From NCBI GenBank assembly GCA_001805845.1, contig MHHA01000026.1, positions 1-8,038 of the forward strand: a stretch of 8,038 bases of DNA, read 5' to 3'. The notes beneath the pieces are model-generated. The model was not told the origin of the DNA, searched no databases, and saw only the letters and a list, made by a program, of their open reading frames with translations. A program made the position numbers and the translations under genes. Position 1 is the stretch's first letter. Every line of letters starts with the position of its first letter. Positions 1 through 5,617 of this stretch are shown piece after piece. Source of the stretch: Omnitrophica WOR_2 bacterium RIFCSPLOWO2_12_FULL_46_30 (GTDB lineage: Bacteria > Omnitrophota > Gorgyraeia > Gygaellales > UBA12090).

Positions 1-421
1 AGTCCATATACTCGTCCTGCCCTAAACGTTTACCAATCCTGTTAATCACTACAAAAATCGCTGCCGGAAGCTCATATTTTTTCAAAATCGGGAAGGCATT
101 GGTATAGTTATCAAGGTAGCCGTCATCAAAAGTAATGGCGATGGTATTTGGCGGGAGGCGTTTTTTATATTTTATTAAATCAACTAATTCATCTAAGGCA
201 AGGACATTATATTTATGCTCCTTTAAGAAGCGCATCTGCCTTTGGAAACTTTTTTGGCTCACGCCGAGCCTGCTCCTGGACGGCTCTTCATCATTGATAT
301 AGTGGTACATCAGGATAGGAACGCTATAGTGGCGGCTGACTACAAATCCAAGCCATAAAGCAAAAGTTAAAATTAAAACTGCGCAAATTATTAATACCGT
401 CTTTACTATTATCTTAGGCAT
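1..421 (-). CDS. Polysaccharide deacetylase (NodB-type), membrane-anchored, partial
   Basis: I translated this by hand. An ATG at 421-419 opens a frame that stays open for 140 codons to the window edge, so the C-terminal part is missing. Residues about 3-26 (IIVKTVLIICAVLILTFALW and flanks) form one hydrophobic segment, a signal anchor or uncleaved signal peptide that would place the enzyme outside the inner membrane. Then comes ILMYHYIND, the usual opening strand of this family, and later ITFDDGYLDNY, the NodB motif whose Asp pair includes the catalytic base and a metal ligand. PILKKYELPAAIFV follows, also typical. The His metal ligands lie beyond the window. Family members remove N- or O-acetyl groups from glycans; the substrate here is unknown. 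The start overlaps the end of the preceding glycosyltransferase by about 13 bases, and AAAAGG lies about 10 bases upstream, so translation is probably coupled. The family call is firm; a role in LPS or surface-glycan modification is inferred from context. Confidence 0.88.
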   Translation of the reverse strand, partial: MPKIIVKTVLIICAVLILTFALWLGFVVSRHYSVPILMYHYINDEEPSRSRLGVSQKSFQRQMRFLKEHKYNVLALDELVDLIKYKKRLPPNTIAITFDDGYLDNYTNAFPILKKYELPAAIFVVINRIGKRLGQDEYMD

Positions 422-954
422 TCCCCATACACCTTTTCTGTCTCGCGAGCCATCTTTTCTAAAGAAAATTCCCTGACGATTAAATCCCTGGCAGAGCTGC
501 TTAAGCTGCGAGCCTTTTCTTTATTCTTTATGAGCTCAATTATCGCCAGGGCTAAGTTGTGCGCATCAGCCGGTTTAACTAAGATACCTGTCTGGTTATC
601 CTTAACCAGGGTGCTTATGCCTCCCGCATCCGTTGCCGCTACCGCTACCCCCGCAAGCATCGCCTCCATTATAGAGAGGCCCAGGCCTTCCTCAAGCGAT
701 GGCATAACAAAGACATCCATTACTGAAAGCGGTTCAACCGTGTCAGAAACTGCGGGAATAAAATAAACATTCTGGATAATCCCGAGCTCCTTAGCTAAAC
801 CCTGCAGACCCTTCTTTATAGGGCCTTCCCCGACTATTAAAAGCTGGGCATCGGGAATTTCCGCAATGACCTTCTTCATTGCCATAAGCAGATACCTGTG
901 CCCTTTCACTTCGGATAAACGGGCAATTATCCCCACAATCGGACCTTCTTTCAA
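409..954 (-). CDS. GT4 glycosyltransferase, C-terminal half of a frameshifted gene
   Basis: 181 residues that make up only the nucleotide-sugar-binding C-terminal Rossmann domain of a GT-B fold, GT4-type glycosyltransferase. Visible motifs are GIIARLSEVKGH (residues 8-19), LLIVGEGP (38-45), and the E-x7-E signature in EEGLGLSIMEAM with E89 and E97, followed by GGISTLV and FSLEKMA. The acceptor-binding N-terminal domain is absent and is encoded directly upstream in another frame (951-1496). The frame is open further upstream to a TAA at 1005-1003, and those codons read like family sequence (NEIKKGYGLKEG). This shows that the two ORFs are pieces of one gene. A TTG at 954 overlaps the upstream stop as TTGA and has AAGGA six bases before it, so separate translation by reinitiation is possible. 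I think a broken gene, or a sequencing error, is more likely than a natural two-subunit enzyme. It overlaps the deacetylase start downstream. Confidence 0.85.
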   Translation of the reverse strand: MKEGPIVGIIARLSEVKGHRYLLMAMKKVIAEIPDAQLLIVGEGPIKKGLQGLAKELGIIQNVYFIPAVSDTVEPLSVMDVFVMPSLEEGLGLSIMEAMLAGVAVAATDAGGISTLVKDNQTGILVKPADAHNLALAIIELIKNKEKARSLSSSARDLIVREFSLEKMARETEKVYGECLR

Positions 955-1496
955 TCCATATCCTTTTTTAATCTCATTCTGGTTACTAGTTTCTGGTTTC
1001 TCTTAACATCAATCCCGTTATGCACCAATCGTATCCTATCCTCGCCAAGGCCAAAATTCCGCAGCAAATGCTCTTTGACCGGCTGCGATATGGCAATAAC
1101 TAACTTGCCCCAGCAGGGGAACGTTCGTCTCGCCCAGCGCGGATTTAAAAATCCGTGGGCTGTGTAGACAAAAGGTATGGATGTTTTCCTTGAAACCCAT
1201 AAAGCTAAAACGCTGCTTATGCGGGTTTGGCTATGCATTATATCAATTTTTTTTTCTTTTAAAATCCTGCCGAGAACCGCGCAGGCAAAAAATAATTTGG
1301 GGCTCATAATTGACTTGGTGCGCAAAGGAAGATAAATATGCTCAAGGTTATATCTTTTTAATCTCGGAAGCCAGGCGCCGCCGCCGGATGCCACATATAC
1401 CTTATGAGCCCTCGCCGCTAATCCCTGGCCTAAGTTCAAAATATAGCTGGATATGCCGCCGGGGTTAAAATGATTGGCGAGAATTAAGATATTCAT
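951..1496 (-). CDS. GT4 glycosyltransferase, N-terminal half of a frameshifted gene
   Basis: The N-terminal, acceptor-binding domain of a GT4-type glycosyltransferase. It opens with MNILILANHFNPGGIS (the glycine-rich loop of the first Rossmann strand) and continues with IDIMHSQTRIS, PFVYTAHGF, KLVIAISQPVKEHLL and RIRLVHNGIDVKR. A normal member of about 360 residues would continue into the sugar-nucleotide domain. Here, after residue 166, the reading frame runs into a short repeat (977-998), and the last 15 residues (167-181) are out-of-frame sequence ending in TGA. The next ORF (409-954) carries the missing domain. The start ATG overlaps the stop of the GT4-GT9 fusion gene as ATGA and is preceded by AAGGAAGG, so translational coupling is likely. 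If the shift is real, this half alone should be inactive. The acceptor is unknown; context suggests an LPS-core or surface-glycan sugar. It is paralogous to the N-terminal half of the neighbouring fusion protein. Confidence 0.85.
   Translation of the reverse strand: MNILILANHFNPGGISSYILNLGQGLAARAHKVYVASGGGAWLPRLKRYNLEHIYLPLRTKSIMSPKLFFACAVLGRILKEKKIDIMHSQTRISSVLALWVSRKTSIPFVYTAHGFLNPRWARRTFPCWGKLVIAISQPVKEHLLRNFGLGEDRIRLVHNGIDVKRNQKLVTRMRLKKDMD
977..998 (-). repeat. 8-bp direct repeat (14-nt period) at the glycosyltransferase frameshift
   Basis: On the coding strand AACCAGAA occurs at 998-991 and again at 984-977, with the palindrome ACTAGT between them. The codons before it (…VKR) fit the upstream frame, and the codons after it (NEIKKGYGL…) fit the downstream frame. 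Removing one 14-nt period, or the whole 20-nt block 979-998, joins the two frames. The spacing between the NGID motif and IIARL then becomes about 19-21 residues, against 20 at the same place in the paralogous GT4 domain upstream. I infer that the repeat is inserted material that caused the frameshift. Confidence 0.7.
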
Positions 1497-3595
1497 ATGC
1501 CTTCCTTACCCTTGAGCAGTTTTAACATTGCCTCCTCTACTTCTTCGGGCTTAAGCTGCTTCATACATTTCATCGTAGCGCATTCCGCTTTGTAACAGGG
1601 CTGACAAGGCAATTCCTTACGCAGTATAGTAACATCTTCTGAAGGCGCGTGGCGCTTAGGGTCAGTCGGGCCAAAGAGAGCCACTACCGGCGTCCCAACT
1701 CCGCTGGCTATATGTAAAGGCGCGGTATCTCCGGCTACGAAAACACCGCAGCGCCTGATCAGGCAGACAAGTTGATTGATAGTCGTTTTGCCGCAGGCAA
1801 TAATCGGCTTTGATTTCTTAGCTAATTCTCTAAGCATTTTCAATTCCTCAGGGTCCGGCTGTTCGCCGGTTATAACTACTCTGATATCTTTTCCCGCTAA
1901 GTTTTCGGATAAACGGGCTATGTATTCCAGGGGCCAGCGCTTGGTAAGCCAGCGCCCTGAAGAACCAAGATGTATCCCGGCGAGCGGCTGCCCCTTATTT
2001 AACCATTCTGATTCTAAGAATGTGTCTATATATTTCATATCTTCTTTGGAAGGCCAGAGCTCAATCTTTCTATCCTTAAGTTCTATGCCCAACATTTTTA
2101 AAATGCGGAACTGATGCTCGATGGGGGCCAGGACAAATTTATCTTCGGCCGCTCTCCTATTGAGCAGAAAACTCAATTTTCCGTTTTTATACCCATATCT
2201 TAAGTGAGCAAAGGAAAGAGCGCTTAAGATATGGCTCTTGCGGTTATTCTGCAGGTCAATTACAAAATCAAAATCATTGTCTCTTAACTGCCTGCCCAAT
2301 CTTAAGAGGCCGAAAATTCCCTTATCCCTGTCTTTGAAGTCATAGATGATGATATTATCAATATAAGGACAATGATTAAGGATTGGAGCGAGGGCTTTCC
2401 CGCTCAGGCAGGTTATCCTGCTTGGCGAAGGCTCCGCCTTCCTGATTGCCTTCAGCGCCGGTATGGAAAGTATCAGGTCTCCGAGGGCGCTCAGTTTTAT
2501 GACTAAGATGTTTTTAGCAGAAACTGCCTCATGATAGAGCTCCAGGGTCTTTTCTGCCATCTTCTCAAGCGAGAATTTAGAACATACTTTTACATATGCA
2601 TTTTTGGCTAACATAGAACTTAGTTCCTGGTCCTTCAAAACCTTGATCACGCCGCCTGACATACTGTCCGGGTCTCCAGGCGTAACCAATACTCCGTCAA
2701 CGCCGTCATCAATGATATCTACCACTCCGCCTACCCTCGTGGCCACTACCGGAACTCCCGCTGCCTGAGCCTCAAGCACTACCCTGCCAAATGCCTCGTG
2801 AGCGGTGCTAGCTAAAACTAAAAGATTGATTTTAGAAAGCAGCTCTGGAATATCGCGGCGCTTGCCTAAAAATTCTACTATATCCGAAAGCCCAAGACGT
2901 TTTACCAAAAGCTCTAAATCTTCCCGGTGATGGGGCTTGCCCTTTGCAGCAGCTCCGATAATCCACACTTTTATATTCGGAATGACCCGACGGACCTTCT
3001 GCATTGCCTTTATAAAATGAATGTGCCCTTTTAGAGGAGTAAGCCTGCCGATTATCGCGACTACAAATTCGGTGCGGCTTTTCTGCTCCGGCGGGATAAA
3101 GGTAAACTTCTCCCTGTCCACGCTGCGCGGTATAAGCCTTATCCGCTGGGCGCTAACGGCAAAATCATCAATCATATGCCTGGCAATTATCTGGCTGGGG
3201 GCAACGACAAACTTTCCCCAGCCCATCACCCGGCTCATCAGATGTTTTGAGTAATAGCCATGGCAGGTAGTTAAAAAAACCGTATGGGTCAATCTGCAGG
3301 CGGCATAGGCAATCCAGGCAGGAACCCTGGAGCGCGCATGCACAAGCTCAATGCCTTCCTCGCGGATGATTTCGGCTAAGCGGAATACGCAGCGCAGCAT
3401 TGAAAACAAGGACTTCTTATGCACAGCTAAATTATAATGCACGGCGCCGCAGGACTCAAGCGTCTGGACAAGTTCACCTCCCGCAGAAACCACTACCGTC
3501 TTGTGGTGATGATTAACCAGATACCTGGCTAAATCTACGGTGCCGGTTTCTACGCCGCCTAATTCAAGTTCGGGCAGTATTTGTAAGCTCTTCAC
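1493..3595 (-). CDS. GT4 glycosyltransferase - GT9 heptosyltransferase fusion
   Basis: 700 residues with two complete glycosyltransferase modules. Residues 1-357 are a GT4 enzyme: LELGGVETG (10-18), TTCHGYY around H112, IIGRLTPLKGH (181-191), and the E-x7-E motif in HEAFGRVVLEAQAAG with E267 and E275, then GGVVDIIDDGVDG. Residues 362-700 are a GT9 enzyme of the ADP-heptose:LPS heptosyltransferase type (WaaC/WaaF/WaaQ-like): ILVIKLSALGDLILSIPAL (363-381), IHLGSSGRWLTKRWP (541-555), GDTAPLHIASGVGTPVVALFGPTDP (622-646), and a Cys cluster C664/C667/C672/C677 common near the end of this family. The linker is only a few residues long. Both act on the cytoplasmic face, building LPS core; donor and acceptor are not readable from sequence. 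The start is GTG with GAAGG about 8-10 bases upstream. The gene follows a 93-bp spacer and overlaps the next gene as ATGA. I see no frameshift at the module boundary. Confidence 0.92.
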   Translation of the reverse strand: MKSLQILPELELGGVETGTVDLARYLVNHHHKTVVVSAGGELVQTLESCGAVHYNLAVHKKSLFSMLRCVFRLAEIIREEGIELVHARSRVPAWIAYAACRLTHTVFLTTCHGYYSKHLMSRVMGWGKFVVAPSQIIARHMIDDFAVSAQRIRLIPRSVDREKFTFIPPEQKSRTEFVVAIIGRLTPLKGHIHFIKAMQKVRRVIPNIKVWIIGAAAKGKPHHREDLELLVKRLGLSDIVEFLGKRRDIPELLSKINLLVLASTAHEAFGRVVLEAQAAGVPVVATRVGGVVDIIDDGVDGVLVTPGDPDSMSGGVIKVLKDQELSSMLAKNAYVKVCSKFSLEKMAEKTLELYHEAVSAKNILVIKLSALGDLILSIPALKAIRKAEPSPSRITCLSGKALAPILNHCPYIDNIIIYDFKDRDKGIFGLLRLGRQLRDNDFDFVIDLQNNRKSHILSALSFAHLRYGYKNGKLSFLLNRRAAEDKFVLAPIEHQFRILKMLGIELKDRKIELWPSKEDMKYIDTFLESEWLNKGQPLAGIHLGSSGRWLTKRWPLEYIARLSENLAGKDIRVVITGEQPDPEELKMLRELAKKSKPIIACGKTTINQLVCLIRRCGVFVAGDTAPLHIASGVGTPVVALFGPTDPKRHAPSEDVTILRKELPCQPCYKAECATMKCMKQLKPEEVEEAMLKLLKGKEGI
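2424..2441. repeat. Small palindrome inside the GT9 domain
   Basis: GAAGGC (2427-2432), a 3-base loop, then GCCTTC (2436-2441) is a perfect inverted repeat. It overlaps a second one, GGCG…CGCC (2424-2427 / 2435-2438). It encodes about residues 385-391 in the stretch AEPSPSR, just after the first conserved GT9 helix (PALKAIRK), where related proteins usually have a short turn. It could be a remnant of a small in-frame palindromic insertion or simply coding coincidence. Confidence 0.35.
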
Positions 3596-3636
3596 CCCGC
3601 CACCTTCTTTTCATTTATCTTACATTTCATTTAAGC

Positions 3637-3657
3637 ATCCCCCGGCTTCTAAATTCT
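3637..3657. repeat. 21-bp direct repeat, spacer copy
   Basis: ATCCCCCGG-C-TTCTAAATTCT matches ATCCCCCGG-A-TTCTAAATTCT at 3814-3834 in 20 of 21 positions. The other copy is coding sequence (the KNLESGGYI region of the ELM1 domain). Whether this is a local duplication or two copies of a dispersed repeat cannot be decided from one window. Confidence 0.5.
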
Positions 3658-3660
3658 AAA

Positions 3661-3681
3661 ACCTTTGCATATGCAGAAGGT
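3661..3681 (-). repeat. Imperfect palindrome after a stop codon; weak terminator or processing hairpin
   Basis: ACCTT-TGCAT at 3661-3670 pairs with ATGCAGAAGGT at 3671-3681, with one bulged base; the centre is GCATATGC. On the transcript the stem starts 8 bases after the stop codon of the acyltransferase-ELM1 gene and is followed by TTTTAGAATTT. The T tract is short and the stem is AT-rich, so it would be a poor intrinsic terminator. Partial attenuation, RNA processing or a repeat element are alternatives. Confidence 0.35.
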
Positions 3682-3688
3682 GCGGGGC

Positions 3689-5617
3689 TCATAACAACTT
3701 CCTTAGCGCCTCTTCTACCAGAAGCCTATCGTTGAGCCGTTTTAGCGCAGGCCTGGCCGATAAGGTGGACTTAATTCTATCCGCAATAGCATCTTTTTTC
3801 ATACTATAAATATATCCCCCGGATTCTAAATTCTTTAAGAATAGCTCGTGTCTTGTCCTGAAATTCAGGCCTTTCGGCTTTAACCTGAAAACTCCTACAT
3901 ACTTACCGGAACTAACCGCCTCGGAAACCATGGATATGCTCTCAGCGGAAACCAGGATAAAGTCCGCGATACCCAGGATCCCGCCGACCGCTTCAGGAAT
4001 ATTTTTTTCATTGGCAATGACTAAGAGTTTAGAGTTCTTAAAACCTGAAAATTCTTTTCTCAGCAATTTTTCAATTGCTTGCGGAGTCCGCCGCGAGGTA
4101 GTAATCAGGATATCCGCGTCTAAATCCAGAGAGGCCTTCTTTATTTCTTGAATCACCTGGTTCATAATACCCTGGGTTAGCCGGTATTTTTTCGTATCGC
4201 CTCCGATTAATAAACCTATTGACGGCCTTGCGCTGATATCTCCAATCTTTGACTTTAAAATTTCAGCCTGCTCTTTAAGATAATCTTCATCAATTAGATT
4301 AAGCGCGCCCAGGGTGATGACGATATTTTTCTTGCGGCGAGGCCGGTCGTGTTTTGGCATAATAACTAAGTCAAACCTTTTCCTCTTTGCGCTTGCCGGA
4401 TTCATAATACAGACTGACTTTGCCAGATTCTCTCCTGCCAAAGCCAGATTAATGCCCGCCAAGCTGCTTCCGCAGGAAATAACCAGATCCGGATGCGCTT
4501 CCTTTAAAGCTATGTATGATTCTCTGAGTAGACAAAGTTCAGATAGATCAAACCCGAAGAAAAAACAAACCTGCGCCAAAACCTTAAAAAATTGATTTCT
4601 AAATCTTATTTCAATACTGTTGTGGTAAACGGTAAACGGTAAACGGTAAACGGTTTTTAAAACCGCCTGCGCCTGCCTGAGATGCCCGCTTTTTCCGTCG
4701 CTTAAAATGGCCGCCTGCCTGAAAGGAGAATACTTCCAGATTTTATAAAACCAGAAATATTCTTGCGGATACAGGGATACGAAACGTTCTAAAATCCGGT
4801 TAGATTCGGATAAGTAATGTTCTAAATTCCGCTCATCATCATTTGCATTACCAGCGCCTTCCTTCTCCAGCGGTTTTTCAAGGATAATCCGGTGGTAAAA
4901 CCTGCGTTCCCTCACAATGATTGCCGGAATGATCGAGGCGCCTGTAGCCTGGGCAAACCTGACAAAACCTGTCGGCGTTGAAGTAGGCAGGCCAAAAAAA
5001 TTACTCAAGCGGCCATCCCTGCCGCCCTGGTCGCCGACCATAGCCACGACTTCGTTAAGTTTTAGAGCTCTCAGTATTTCCCGCAGGGCAACCCCGCGGG
5101 AAATTGTCTTACAGCCCTTGGATTCCCGGTAGCGCTTAAGCAGTTCGTTCAAAAGAGGATAGCGCTGCTCATTGACGAGCACCTTATAAGTATAACCCTG
5201 CAAGCCGCAGGTTATGTTAGCCAATTCCCAGTTTCCCATATGGTAGGCAAGCAAAATTACGCCATTGCCTTTCTTAAGGGCCGCATCAAGATATCCCTGG
5301 TTCTCAATGCGGATATGCTTATTTATGTACCGGAAATCAATCCGCGGGATGTCCAGCGTTTCGGTTATATTTAAGGACAGGCTGACGAATGCCTTCTTGG
5401 CAATCCGTTCTATTTCTTCAAGGCTATATTTTTTAGCAAAAGCCGTTTTTAAATTCTTCTTCACTAAGCGCCGCTTCTTTTTCAGCAGATAATATCCCAG
5501 AATACCCATTGTCCTGCCCAGGATAAAATTGAGCTTAAGCGGCAAAGAAATTACGCACAGGCCAAAAAGCTTAATTAGTAAATACGCCGGATATTCGATT
5601 AAAGAATTCTTTTTCAT
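3689..5617 (-). CDS. LpxL/HtrB-type acyltransferase fused to ELM1-like glycosyltransferase domain
   Basis: 642 residues, two modules. Residues 1-298 are a lysophospholipid acyltransferase of the LpxL/HtrB/MsbB group. They have a hydrophobic N-terminal anchor (about 10-45), the H-x4-E catalytic motif in YHMGNWE (H126, E131), DQGG (196-199), PTSTPTGFVRFAQATGASIIP (211-231) and the terminal EYFWFYKIWKYSP. Such enzymes add secondary acyl chains to Kdo-lipid A at the inner membrane. Residues about 302-642 match the ELM1 / GtrOC1-like family of putative GT-B glycosyltransferases: ILSDGKSGHLRQ (304-314), SCGSSLAGINLALA, DLVIMPKHDRPR, ITLGALN, IGLLIGGDTKKY, ITTSRRTP and ILVSAESISMVSEAVSSGK. A 7-base tandem repeat lies in the ELM1 module. 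The ATG at 5617 is the first usable start after an in-frame stop. It lacks a clear Shine-Dalgarno sequence and overlaps the end of lpxK by 47 bp, suggesting coupling. The joint function is inferred: acylation and glycosylation of the same lipid A intermediate. Confidence 0.92.
   Translation of the reverse strand: MKKNSLIEYPAYLLIKLFGLCVISLPLKLNFILGRTMGILGYYLLKKKRRLVKKNLKTAFAKKYSLEEIERIAKKAFVSLSLNITETLDIPRIDFRYINKHIRIENQGYLDAALKKGNGVILLAYHMGNWELANITCGLQGYTYKVLVNEQRYPLLNELLKRYRESKGCKTISRGVALREILRALKLNEVVAMVGDQGGRDGRLSNFFGLPTSTPTGFVRFAQATGASIIPAIIVRERRFYHRIILEKPLEKEGAGNANDDERNLEHYLSESNRILERFVSLYPQEYFWFYKIWKYSPFRQAAILSDGKSGHLRQAQAVLKTVYRLPFTVYHNSIEIRFRNQFFKVLAQVCFFFGFDLSELCLLRESYIALKEAHPDLVISCGSSLAGINLALAGENLAKSVCIMNPASAKRKRFDLVIMPKHDRPRRKKNIVITLGALNLIDEDYLKEQAEILKSKIGDISARPSIGLLIGGDTKKYRLTQGIMNQVIQEIKKASLDLDADILITTSRRTPQAIEKLLRKEFSGFKNSKLLVIANEKNIPEAVGGILGIADFILVSAESISMVSEAVSSGKYVGVFRLKPKGLNFRTRHELFLKNLESGGYIYSMKKDAIADRIKSTLSARPALKRLNDRLLVEEALRKLL
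4624..4651 (-). repeat. Heptanucleotide tandem repeat (GTTTACC)x4 inside a gene
   Basis: Four perfect tandem copies of GTTTACC on the coding strand, encoding VYRLPFTVYH (residues 323-332) near the start of the ELM1 domain. Three extra copies amount to 21 nt, so compared with a one-copy ancestor (…LKTVYHNSIEIRF…) the reading frame is kept and seven residues are added. Because the unit is 7 nt, gain or loss of a single copy would shift the frame. A 7-bp inverted repeat (CGGTTTT / AAAACCG) lies next to it at 4651-4665. Confidence 0.85.

Larger units (their letters stand above)
3596..3688 (-). other. 93-bp spacer between the two fusion genes
   Basis: This is the longest gap between genes in the window; elsewhere genes overlap or are about 17 bp apart. 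It holds an imperfect palindrome just after the acyltransferase-ELM1 stop codon and a copy of a 21-bp sequence that also occurs in the C-terminal coding end of that gene. The ribosome binding site of the GT4-GT9 gene (GAAGGTGG) is at its downstream end. I found no convincing -35/-10 pair and no small ORF with a plausible start. Confidence 0.6.

Noticed and set aside
951..959. Programmed ribosomal frameshifting as the cause of the split GT4 gene
   Set aside because: A run of six A occurs near 964-969, but the family-like residues in the downstream frame already begin before it, and a short direct repeat sits exactly at the switch point. Insertion explains the data better.
3618..3680. Short open frame in the spacer reading PSAYAKVLEFRSRGMLK and a stop
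   Set aside because: It has no start codon with a ribosome binding site except a three-codon ATG, and it overlaps the palindrome and the direct repeat. It is not supportable as a gene.
5076..5104. Perfect 9-bp inverted repeat ATTTCCCGC / GCGGGAAAT in the acyltransferase gene
   Set aside because: It encodes a conserved-looking family segment (SRGVALREILRAL) with no extra residues, so it is most likely coincidental rather than an inserted element.
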